From: Tritrichomonas musculus
Taxonomy: Eukaryota; Parabasalia; Tritrichomonadida; Tritrichomonadidae
DNA length: 64,000 nt
Assembly: GCA_039105265.1 (NCBI GenBank)
Contig: JAPFFF010000034.1
Location: 1-64,000, forward strand
Direction of reading: 5' to 3'
The notes beneath the pieces are model-generated. The model saw only the letters and a list, made by a program, of their open reading frames with translations. It had not been told where the DNA came from and searched no databases. Below are positions 22,603-31,800 of this stretch, piece after piece; the stretch's first letter is position 1, and every line of letters begins with the position of its first letter. The position numbers and the translations under genes were made by a program.

Positions 22603-23856
22603 TTGTCATTGAACCCAAAGAAACGGCCAACATTTGATTATATTGTTGAAGATTTAAAAAATAATCCAGAATACATCACGAAAGATGTGAATGAAAAGAT
22701 GTTCGTTGAATACATCAAATACATCGACAACCAGTTGCCAAATGTAAGAAAAATTCCAAAAAAATTCCCATTCAGCACTTATGAACTCCCGTCATTTTAT
22801 CATGAGCTTGAAATGGAACAAAAAAACTCGTTAACAAATGGGAAAGGCTTTGTTGATCTTGAAAAATATGAAAAAGAAGATAAGATTAGAGCAGGAACAG
22901 TTACGAGCATTTTCAGAGTCAGAGATCGAATGACAGGCATGATTTACTCAGCGAAAGTTGCGAATGTGAGAGTAGATTTTTCAAAAGAAGAAGTCAGCAA
23001 TCTTTCGAAAGAAGTCGGTGAATTGACCGAATTAAAACATCCTTCAATTCAACAATTCCACGGCTACAGTTTTTTCAATTTCAATGGCCAACAGCAGCCT
23101 GTTGTTATTGGAGAGTATTCAGACAATAGAACGTTGTTTGACATCATTCAAAAACAACGAAAAGGGAAAATTGATCCAAATTGGGATAACACAAAGAAAT
23201 TGATCAACATTTATGGAATTGCATCAGCAATGAAATACTTGCATTCACATGGAATTCTTCATCCAAATCTAAGATTGGAGAACATCAATGTTGACGATAA
23301 ATTATATCCAAAATTGAATGAAATCGGCTTTTATGCACAAGTTGAAAACAGCCAATCGGTCACCAGCATGTCATTCAAAAACAAAAACATGAGCGTGGTA
23401 TCAACACAGCCAGAAGTATTTCAAAAGCATAAAAATGATGAATTGAGCGATGTTTATACATTCGCATTTGTTGCATATAAAATTTTAACAAATGAAATTC
23501 CTTTCAAATACGTGAAAAGTGTTGAACAACTTTATAACGAAGTTGCTAACAAAAAATCAAGACCAGTTTTTAAGAAGAATGTCCCTCAGATTTATCAAAA
23601 TTTGATAGTTTCATGCTGGTCTGACGATCGTAATGAACGTCCAAATTTCGAAGTTATCGTCTTTAATCTGGGTAACAATCAGCAGTTCATTACAAGCAGC
23701 ATTAGAAGAAAAGAGTTTTTGAATTTTGTTAAATATCTCGATGGTAGCACTCAAAAGAAACCAGAACAAACAAGTACAAAACATCCTCCGAAAAAATCTA
23801 AAGATATAGTTAGAAAAAGATCTGTTTTGCCTCCTCTTAATAGAAAACATCCTTAA
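22603..23856 (+). CDS. Tail of the first kinase plus a second, pseudokinase domain
   Basis: The ORF continues in frame from the preceding one. Residues 1-25 finish the first kinase. A second kinase-like domain follows from about residue 84 to 365. It keeps the beta-3 lysine (IYSAKVAN) and a helix C glutamate. However, the catalytic HRD is HPN (GILHPNLRLEN) and the Mg-binding DFG is EIG (KLNEIGF), so phosphotransfer is very unlikely. The C-terminus is basic (KKSKDIVRKRSVLPPLNRKH). Tandem kinase plus pseudokinase suggests an autoregulated protein. A 103-bp MITE lies 3 bp past the stop codon. Confidence 0.75.
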   Translation: MSLNPKKRPTFDYIVEDLKNNPEYITKDVNEKMFVEYIKYIDNQLPNVRKIPKKFPFSTYELPSFYHELEMEQKNSLTNGKGFVDLEKYEKEDKIRAGTVTSIFRVRDRMTGMIYSAKVANVRVDFSKEEVSNLSKEVGELTELKHPSIQQFHGYSFFNFNGQQQPVVIGEYSDNRTLFDIIQKQRKGKIDPNWDNTKKLINIYGIASAMKYLHSHGILHPNLRLENINVDDKLYPKLNEIGFYAQVENSQSVTSMSFKNKNMSVVSTQPEVFQKHKNDELSDVYTFAFVAYKILTNEIPFKYVKSVEQLYNEVANKKSRPVFKKNVPQIYQNLIVSCWSDDRNERPNFEVIVFNLGNNQQFITSSIRRKEFLNFVKYLDGSTQKKPEQTSTKHPPKKSKDIVRKRSVLPPLNRKHP

Positions 23857-23859
23857 TTA

Positions 23860-23962
23860 AACTTTGTTTTTTAATTTTCGCGTGTAAGCTTACGGTTTCT
23901 AAGAATTTATTTCAAATATTGAATGATTTATTTTTTACAGGCGAAAATTAAAAAACAAAGTT
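23860..23962. mobile_element. MITE with mariner-like ends, copy 1
   Basis: The element is 103 bp with perfect terminal inverted repeats of about 21 bp (AACTTTGTTTTTTAATTTTC at one end and its reverse complement at the other). A TA dinucleotide flanks each side (23858-23859, 23963-23964). TA target duplication is the Tc1/mariner signature. The centre is unrelated to copy 2 at 38380, and no coding sequence is present. Confidence 0.85.
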
Positions 23963-23964
23963 TA

Positions 23965-24946
23965 TAATAAATATGAAAATTGATTATGAAATGTTTCATT
24001 AGTTTTTATAATCTTCTTTTACTTATGATTGATATAAAACTGTTTTATTTTTTTTTAATTAATCATTTTCTTTATAAACATTGATATTGACTAACTTACA
24101 TCAATAGTATTTGTCGATAAGTCATGACTTATCTCACGGTTTCATTTTATATTTTTTTTTTTGATTTGTTTCATTTTAGAATGTTCATATTCACAATTCA
24201 TACCAATTATCATATTCTTTTTCATTCTTCTGTTTCAATTCCTATCACAATATTTCTAAAAAAAAGAGCAACAATAAACTTCTATCCGTGAAGAATGAGA
24301 TTGTTCATATTAAGATAGAAATATCGGCCAAAATTCAACATTTTTACACTATTAACCAAAAAATTGCCCATTATAAGTATATATCTGGAGATAAAACGAT
24401 TTATACTATAGTTTGCAGGATGGGTTCCTGTCGCACCTGTCACGACCGGTCAATGCCACTTTTTTCACCTCACAGAACAAAGAACAGTCATTAACGTATA
24501 GATTCAATAAAATATTTTATAACCGAAGGAAGACAAGTAGTAGCAGACGTTGAAGGAGGACATGCCAAGTGAGGCGATTTCATGAGTCAATAAATTTTTG
24601 TACCATAAAATTAGAGATATATTTTGATTGATCTCATTCAAAAAAAAAAAAAAAAATAGAATTTCTTGGCCATGGCCCTGGGTCATAGTTAATCAAATTA
24701 ATGCAAGCAAAAAGATTAAAAAAGGCCAATTTCCTGAATTTTGTAAGATACATAAAATTTTGAATTAATTAGAGGAATAATATTAAAAAATAAATTATAT
24801 TTTTATATTAGATTTAGTTGTATTTACTTTTACTTTGATCAACTAATATTGGGTGATGGATGTAGAAAATTACATTAGATGATAATATTTTCAGAAATTC
24901 ATTTCTTCATTTTTTCAACAACACCAATTATTAATCTCCTTGGTAA
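23965..24946. other. AT-rich intergenic stretch, no gene seen
   Basis: About 980 bp. A small patch at 24416-24475 is richer in G and C (GGGTTCCTGTCGCACC, GACCGG), but I could not fold it into a tRNA or match it to a known RNA. An A-run lies at 24640-24655. Nothing else is supported. Confidence 0.5.
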
Positions 24947-25360
24947 TTAAAAATCAAATTCAGATTCTTCTTCAGGTAAATAATAACCAAAATATTCCAT
25001 CTTGTATTCTGACCAAAAAAAATCGGAGACTCCTCCTAAGCAACTATTTATTGCACAGACCATACCTAAAAAACTTTGAATATCTTCTTCATATTCATAA
25101 GGTCCTATCGCATCGGCTAAAACCATTTGTGTATAATTAGCATAAGTGCTTCTATTTTTGAAATCACTAATTAAATCCGTTAATTTTTTCATTTTTTCAT
25201 AAATACATTCAGATGTATCATAACAGAAAACAATATCCTTTATAGCATTGTTTATTTGTTTCGTTGTTTCATTTTCTTCATCAGGAACAAGATGCCTCCA
25301 CCTTTGAATAGCTTTATCCAAATTCCTTTGAATTACTGGCAAGCTTCCTTTTGATTCCAT
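24947..25360 (-). CDS. Hypothetical small acidic helical protein
   Basis: 137 residues from a clear ATG. The protein looks mainly helical (IQRNLDKAIQRWRHL, IKDIVFCYD, MKKLTDLISDFKN) and ends in an acidic tail (YLPEEESEFDF). There is no signal peptide, membrane helix or recognised motif. Base composition is more coding-like than the flanks. It stands alone between the MITE-bearing spacer and the discoidin kinase. Function unknown. Confidence 0.6.
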   Translation of the reverse strand: MESKGSLPVIQRNLDKAIQRWRHLVPDEENETTKQINNAIKDIVFCYDTSECIYEKMKKLTDLISDFKNRSTYANYTQMVLADAIGPYEYEEDIQSFLGMVCAINSCLGGVSDFFWSEYKMEYFGYYLPEEESEFDF

Positions 25361-25566
25361 TTATTTTTTTTTTTAGATGGAAAAAAAAAAAAAGGAAAAT
25401 CAACTTTTTGAATAAACATATTAAAATAAAATACAACTTTTTGAATGGTTAAATAGAATCTTTTAAAATGATTTATATCTTAATGATAGAGAAAAAAACA
25501 AAATAAAATTAACTTTGAAATAAATTCATATCATTTTAATGAAATAAATAAATTAAAAATAATCAT

Positions 25567-27801
25567 TTAAAAGTAGCTTCCAAAGACATCAAAATGAATA
25601 AATTTAAAATCATTACTTCCATCCCAATTTTGGCCTGTTGAAACGAGCCGAACGAATCTTGTCAGTGGGCTTGGATGAGGAAATTCATAAATGTCGAGCA
25701 ATTCGTGTTCATCTTCTTTTTTCTCGTTAATTTCAATCAAAGTTGTCCATGATGATTCTGGCTTGCTTGAGTCATCAGTGCAGATGATTTTGTAGTTTCT
25801 AAGTTTGGTGTCTTCATCTCTTTCAAGCCTGAAACCGTTAAGAATCGCTACTCCACGAGTCAATTCAACTTGAAACCATTCTTTTTCGCCATTCTCGTTC
25901 ATAATTGGACATGATGAGTCAACTAAATAGAAGCTATTATTGTCGAAGCAAGAAGCAGAAATAAAGACGGGACATTTATGAGGATCTTTATTCTCACTAT
26001 TTGCAACAAGAGTGGCAAAGACACCTCCAGAATATTTCTTTTCTGTTGACAAAAGTTCTATTCTCTTCACAAATAAATAGTTATCTTCATCATCCCAATT
26101 CTTTCCTGTTTGAATGAATCGCACTTTTTTGCCTCGAGTTGGCTTAAAATTGACAGTCATTTGTCTATCTTCTCCATTCAGCTCAGTTGCGTTTTTCACT
26201 GATTTAACAACTTTTCCTTCAACTTCAATGTCAAATGATTTTGGGAAATTTTCAGAAGATGTGAAAACTGTCACACCACTAAGCATGACTGATTCTTTCA
26301 GCTCAAATTGAATGAAGAAATCGCCTTCATCATAAGTGCTAAAATAATCTTTGGTATCAGGCGCAATTATGTTGTAGATGTCGGATGATGACTGCGATGC
26401 AACAAAGAGGCGATCAAAAGGCGACTTTTCTTGTTTTTTCAGTGTGTGAAGAATGCCTGGCTCTTTGAGGCTCAAATCAACTGAGAAAAACCTCCCAAAA
26501 TTTGGCTGAACTGGCAGCGAATCATTTTTCTTCATTTTTTCTAGTTTAGCAATTTTTTCAGCCTGTTCTTTGATCTTCTTTTCCATCTCTTTTATTTGGT
26601 CCGTCATTTCTTTGTTCTTCTTTTCAGCTTCTTCAAGAGACAAAATTTTTTCTGATTGACTTTTGACCTTTTGGTTCAATTTTTTGATTTCTTTTTTCAA
26701 TTCTTCATTTTCATTTTCATTTTCATTGTCCTTTGCCTTTGCCTTTTCTTCCTTGATTTCGTCAACATAGTCAAGCAGCTCCACTGTGTCGACGTCCTCG
26801 AGGCAGAAACTCTTGTTTAGCAGGAAACCGGCCTCATCTTCATCGATTTCATCATCTTCGTCTAGAATTATTTTTGGCTCTTGATGATTTTCCTCAAACT
26901 GGAGGAAATAGTCTTCACTTGAAAGGCTCAACTTTTTGAATATCTCTTCAAAAGTTGGTCGTTCCTTTGGATCTTTTGACCAGCACTTTTCAATCATAAG
27001 TTGAAGTCCTTTTTTGATTGGAAAGTCAAATTTTGGACGGAGGCCTTCTTGCACTTTCATTTTAAGTTGGAACTCATTGATGCGCTTCTTACCTTGAAGG
27101 AGGTTTTCATACGCGCGTTTCCCGCCAATTACTTCGTACATTAAAATTCCAAAAGCGAAAACGTCTGCTTTTGTATTGAAATGGTCACTGCTGATGACCT
27201 CAGGGGCCATGTAAGCTGCTGTACCTGAATCTGTCATGGACTGGTTCATTGAATGATGGGGATCAAAAAATTTTGACAGTCCAAAATCTGTAATTCGGGG
27301 ATGATAATCAGAATCAAGTAGAATGTTTTCTGGCTTCAAATCGCGGTGGATAACAAATTGGCTGTGAAGAAGCATCATTCCTCTGGCTATACCAACAAGA
27401 ATAATTTGGCGCTTCGTATTATCATAATTGGATGGACATAGGCTTTTGGACTCTTTGTCGATTAAATGTGCTAAGGATCCTTCTTTCATGTAATCCATCA
27501 ATATTGTTATATTTTTTTCGCCATGAAAATCTACATACGAAAAACCTCGAAATTGAATAATGGTTAGATGCTGAATTTGCGCTAAAATACGAACTTCACG
27601 CGATATAAAAAACTTGTTCTGCGTTTTATTTTGAATAAGATTGGTTTTGGCTGCGTATTTTTCGTTAGTTTTTTTGTTCTTAACTAAATTAATGATTCCA
27701 AAGCCACCATGATTAATATTTCGAACTATATCATAGTCATTCAAGTTTATAAGGTAGATATCAATTGGATTGGAATTTGTTCTATCTTTTTTGCGAGACA
27801 T
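25567..27801 (-). CDS. TKL-type protein kinase with coiled coil and two F5/8C domains
   Basis: 744 residues from ATG. The kinase domain spans about residues 23-290. It has the glycine loop NHGGFG (30-35), Lys52 (AAKTN), Glu69 in helix C, HRDLKPEN from 152, DFG at 172-174, an APE motif and a WSKDPKERPTFEE ending, so it looks catalytically competent. An acidic linker leads into a Lys/Glu-rich coiled coil at about 340-430. Two discoidin-like beta-sandwich domains follow (about 440-590 and 600-744), each ending in a RFVRLVSTGQNWDG or KVRFIQTGKNWDD type motif. F5/8C domains bind sugars or lipids. Cytoplasmic kinases with C-terminal discoidin domains are a trichomonad-style architecture, and their targets are unknown. 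The frame is intact. Confidence 0.9.
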   Translation of the reverse strand: MSRKKDRTNSNPIDIYLINLNDYDIVRNINHGGFGIINLVKNKKTNEKYAAKTNLIQNKTQNKFFISREVRILAQIQHLTIIQFRGFSYVDFHGEKNITILMDYMKEGSLAHLIDKESKSLCPSNYDNTKRQIILVGIARGMMLLHSQFVIHRDLKPENILLDSDYHPRITDFGLSKFFDPHHSMNQSMTDSGTAAYMAPEVISSDHFNTKADVFAFGILMYEVIGGKRAYENLLQGKKRINEFQLKMKVQEGLRPKFDFPIKKGLQLMIEKCWSKDPKERPTFEEIFKKLSLSSEDYFLQFEENHQEPKIILDEDDEIDEDEAGFLLNKSFCLEDVDTVELLDYVDEIKEEKAKAKDNENENENEELKKEIKKLNQKVKSQSEKILSLEEAEKKNKEMTDQIKEMEKKIKEQAEKIAKLEKMKKNDSLPVQPNFGRFFSVDLSLKEPGILHTLKKQEKSPFDRLFVASQSSSDIYNIIAPDTKDYFSTYDEGDFFIQFELKESVMLSGVTVFTSSENFPKSFDIEVEGKVVKSVKNATELNGEDRQMTVNFKPTRGKKVRFIQTGKNWDDEDNYLFVKRIELLSTEKKYSGGVFATLVANSENKDPHKCPVFISASCFDNNSFYLVDSSCPIMNENGEKEWFQVELTRGVAILNGFRLERDEDTKLRNYKIICTDDSSKPESSWTTLIEINEKKEDEHELLDIYEFPHPSPLTRFVRLVSTGQNWDGSNDFKFIHFDVFGSYF

Positions 27802-28254
27802 TTTATAAATTGCCCAACAATTATCTTATTATTTGTGAGAAAAAATGATTCAATTTTGAAATTGTGAGAAAATTTTTATGTTAATAAAATTTGAGACAAA
27901 AAAGTAAATAAAAACAATATGAATACTAAAAAATTTAGGTATCTTAGCAAAAAATAATTGTATCAATAAAATAAAAGTACATATAAACAATAAAACGATT
28001 AAATTAATATATTTTTATAATTTTAAATCATTTTATGGATATTAAATATTTTTTTGATAATATCTAAAATCAAATCTCTATTTTTTTCATTCAAATCAAT
28101 ATAAATTGATGGATAATTTAATTTGAAAATTTAAAATTTAATTAATTTGTATTTTATCTCAATCCCCGATTCTTTTTTTATATTTTCGCTTTATAAAAAA
28201 AAATTAACTTTAAAAAAATAATTATGATAGGGAAATTCATTTTTAAGAATATAA
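27802..28254. other. AT-rich spacer between divergent transcription units
   Basis: About 450 bp of low-complexity A/T between the kinase start and the U1-like gene. It must contain the kinase promoter (a TCACAAAT resembling a trichomonad initiator lies about 35 bp before its ATG on the minus strand). Nothing else is supported. Confidence 0.45.
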
Positions 28255-28260
28255 TCACTT
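28255..28260 (+). promoter_or_regulatory. Initiator-like element TCACTT at the U1-like gene
   Basis: It matches the trichomonad initiator pattern TCA(+1)Y(T/A). The A would be the first transcribed base (28257). It sits exactly where the 5' end of the RNA should be if ACTTATCTTG is the U1 5' tail. Confidence 0.5.
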
Positions 28261-28416
28261 ATCTTGTTTGCTGTGGCTTCGTCAAGTGGGAGGTCATGGG
28301 ATGGTTTTATTAATTCCATTGCACAAAGGAGTTAATGAAATTGTTGGGCTCCAATAACCCTCGGGTTATCCGATCCCCAAACGAATTTTCTCTACGTGCG
28401 AAAGGTCACCTTCCGC
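28257..28416 (+). ncRNA. Probable U1 spliceosomal snRNA
   Basis: A G/C-rich island in an AT desert. The 5' tail ACTTATCTTG resembles U1 ACTTACCTG, the 5' splice-site binding sequence. GTTTG near the tail pairs with CAAAC before the Sm-like site, closing a multi-branch junction. A long hairpin (about 16 bp, 28303-28342) carries the 10-nt loop ATTGCACAAA at 28318-28327. Its ATTGCAC is the classic U1A-binding loop of U1 stem-loop II, closed by C-G pairs as in U1. A second hairpin has ATAACC/GGTTAT around CTCG. AATTTTCT (28384-28391) sits where the Sm site should be. A terminal hairpin GCGAAAGG/CCTTCCGC ends just before a T6 run. Stem-loop I is not clear to me, and the Sm site is imperfect. Confidence 0.72.
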
Positions 28417-28422
28417 TTTTTT
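28417..28422 (+). terminator. T-run after the U1-like RNA
   Basis: Six T residues directly after the last hairpin. They could be a Pol III stop or simply the 3' boundary. Confidence 0.45.
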
Positions 28423-28424
28423 AT

Positions 28425-28889
28425 ATTTTTTATAAAGTGAAGTTTTAATTCAAATGATTTGAAGAATATAATTCTATTTGATTATAATTAATATATTTTA
28501 TTTAATGATAGATAATACATTTAAACTATTAATTTTGATTTTGATTAAATAATTAACTTGATACCATTGCCATTAGAAGTTGTTATAGATGAAATTTCAC
28601 CTATAACATGGAATAATCACCCAGATTAAATGCACTTTTTAATAAATATATATATATATATAAAGTATTATCAATAATATTATTTATCATTTGAATAATT
28701 CTTTAAATGATTTGAAGGGTTGAAGTGATTAGATAAATTCAAACCACTTGTGCGAATGAATTCATCAGAATTTGTGAAAATCATTAACAAGATAATTACT
28801 AAATAAAAATTGGGAAAAAAAGAAATTGAGAATTTGACATTTCAACTTTTTGAGTATTATTAAAATTTTAAATAGATAAAACTGACGAA
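28425..28889. other. AT-rich spacer before the helicase gene
   Basis: About 465 bp, with a short TA dinucleotide run near 28647-28662. A TTTCAACTTT near 28850, about 40 bp before the helicase ATG, could be an initiator. No gene is visible. Confidence 0.4.
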
Positions 28890-31800
28890 ATGAGTAGTTC
28901 AAAAACAACTGACTTATTAATAAGTGACGATATATTAAATAATATTTTTGAAAAAGTCAAAGAATTTCCAAATAATGATACCCTTGGTCAAGATTATCAA
29001 ATTTTAATTAGATCCATTGAGAAAACAAAGAACATTTTATCAGGAAACCTAGATTTTTTTAACAAATCAGAAATATTTTCTAATGATTTTAAAAAATCAA
29101 TTTACCAAATTGACTTATCCTTAAATTGTTTTCTAAAATCGCTCAAATTAATTGATAATGCAAAAGAAAACAAGCCTATCTTAGAACAAATTCACAAGGA
29201 TTTTCACCTATTTTCTCAACTTTTATTAATATTTATAAATAATTTTATAAATATTTATGAGAATTATCAAGAACAAAATAATCCAAACAAATTGATACAA
29301 CTTGGAATTGAATCAGTTCTATTCAATTTAACAATCAATATAAAATCACACGATCAAAAACCATTTTATAAATCCAATTTTTTGCAAATTTATGGATGTT
29401 ATGATATTATCACAAATTTGAATGACAAAATGGCCGCTTTTAAGTCAATCTACGGATCAGGGAAGACTTTATGCTTTCCTCTAATTATTATATCTAAAAT
29501 ACTTGAAAGAAACGTTGATTCACCTTTCTTAATCATGACAGAACCAACACAAAAAATTGTTGATTCAAAAACCGCTTTTTTTAAAGAAAAAATTGGCCAT
29601 TATTTGGCCATTGCAAATGACCTAAACGAACTTATTGAATTTTACAATAATGACAAAAAGAAGAAAAAACTAGTTTTTGCAATTTTGACACCGAAAAACA
29701 TTCTTTTTTTATTCCAAAAAATTCGAAAAATTTTTACAAAAACTCGAATCATCATTGACGATGCCAATGAAGAGTCTCTGTACGCAGATGCAATGATGTC
29801 AATGATCAAATCATCAAAGAATGAGTTAGAAATGCCGATGAACATTTCAATGCTGTCATCAATAATTGATAAGAATCACTCTTACATCAATTTCTTTGAC
29901 AATGAAATCGGTGTCACTGAATTGGTTGAAAAAACGTTTTTCGAAGTTGAAACGAAGACATTCAAATCATCAAAATTGCCAGATTTTGTTAATGAAGGTA
30001 TAAAAGTCATTGGTGAAATGTCAAGAATAAATTCATCAATTGAAGAAGGCAACGTTGTTTGCTTTCTTCCAGCAAATGATGCGTGCAAAACATTGATTAA
30101 TTCAATTTCGTCATTTTTTAATCAATCTGAAGAAACTGAAAAGACAAGAAAAGTCGTCATTATGAAGACACAACTGAAGCCAAATGAAACCCCGACGAAT
30201 TATTTTAATCAACTGCGAAATGAACTTGAATTAATCAATGGTTTAATCAAAGTTGAAGAAAACAAAAACGAAATTTTGTTTTTCGTTTTGATTGATTTGT
30301 CGGAAGAATTTGAAAGGTCAATTTATGACATTGCACAAAATGACTTCCCTGATGATTTGTGTAGAATCAATAAAATAATTTGCTCTTTACCTTTAAATGA
30401 TCCTTTCACAACAAACAAACTTAGCGTTGTAATTGACAGTGGCCTTTCAAAAGTGACAAAATTCAATCCAAATAACGGACTAATTTCAATTGACCTTATC
30501 GAATCGCCACCATCATCAATAAGCAAAATAAGGGGCTTGTTAGGAAGAACAATGAAAGGATTATATATAACACCAGAGAAGAATTCAAATTCAAATAGCA
30601 ACGATGAATTAAGATCAATTGATTTGACCAAAAAAATTCTTTATTTGAAAAAAATTAAAATTAACATTGAAAAGTTGACTTTGCCTAAGAAAATAAACAA
30701 GAATGATTTTGATTATGCCTTTAAGAAACTGATAAGAATCAATGCGCTTGACGAAGACTTGAAAATAACAAATTTTGGTGAAGAAGTCATTCAATTACAA
30801 AGCTTTAAAAATTCGGTTTTAAGTGTCCATTTTGCAAGTGCTGTTTTGAATTACAAAGAAAAGTTCAACAAGAAGAGGAAAGAATCAGCTTTTTTCTTTG
30901 GATTTTATCTTGCAACATTGATTTCAATGGCAACTGATTTGATCCAAGAAAACATGACTGAAAGGTTGTCAACCGTTTTCAATGAAGGCTCAGATATTGT
31001 TACTCTTATTGATGCAACGAAAATTCTTTTATCTTCGGATTTAATAGACAATGATCAACTTCGTGATTTTGTTGAATCTTATGGATTTTCATATTCATCA
31101 TTTCTAGTTTTTCGTTCACTTTTAGAAGAAGCTTTTGAATACATCTTTCAAAGTAAAGAAATTTCTGTTTCTAAGAAAATTGACTTGTTCATAATTAACT
31201 TTATTTCTGAAAAAGAAGGAAATAATTTAAGTTTGATGATTGATGAATTCATTGAACAAATTTCATTATTAGATGAAACATGGAAAAAGTTGCACACAAT
31301 TGAATACAAATATGTAAAAAATACATTTGAAATTGCTTCTCGTCCAACTTTGATATTTTCAGGTGACCAAAAGTTGATTGAATGGAATCAACAGAAAAAG
31401 AAGAATTGTTCAGAAGTTAGAGTAACGAAAAGACCAGGATGGAATGGGATCCAAATACCAACCAAATGTTATTTTTTAAATATTTGTATATATTTAAATC
31501 ATCATTTAATATATGCCAATATCATTCATAGATTGAATGATAAATCGAAAGGCGAAATTGTGTCAATTGAACTACCAAAATGTGCCATTTCTCAATGGTT
31601 TAACGTATTAATTGAAACTTACTTTTTACAAGAGAAACTTAATGTTAAAGTTTTCACTTATGCTGTCTATGAAAACAATGAGAAAATTATCAAATCACAT
31701 CTTTTTTACATCTCAAATACTGGAGAAAGAGTTTTTTTGTCATTCATTCCACTTGATGAAAGAACGAAATCCAAAATTCAACATGGTATTAATCAATGCA

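Noticed and set aside
24416-24494. Small RNA gene in the G/C-richer patch before a T-run
   Set aside because: No stable fold or box elements found by eye. Left as intergenic.
28257-28416. SRP RNA or RNase P RNA instead of U1
   Set aside because: I found no SRP helix 8 AGCA/ACCA loop and no RNase P conserved core, while the ATTGCAC loop, tail and 3' hairpin order fit U1.
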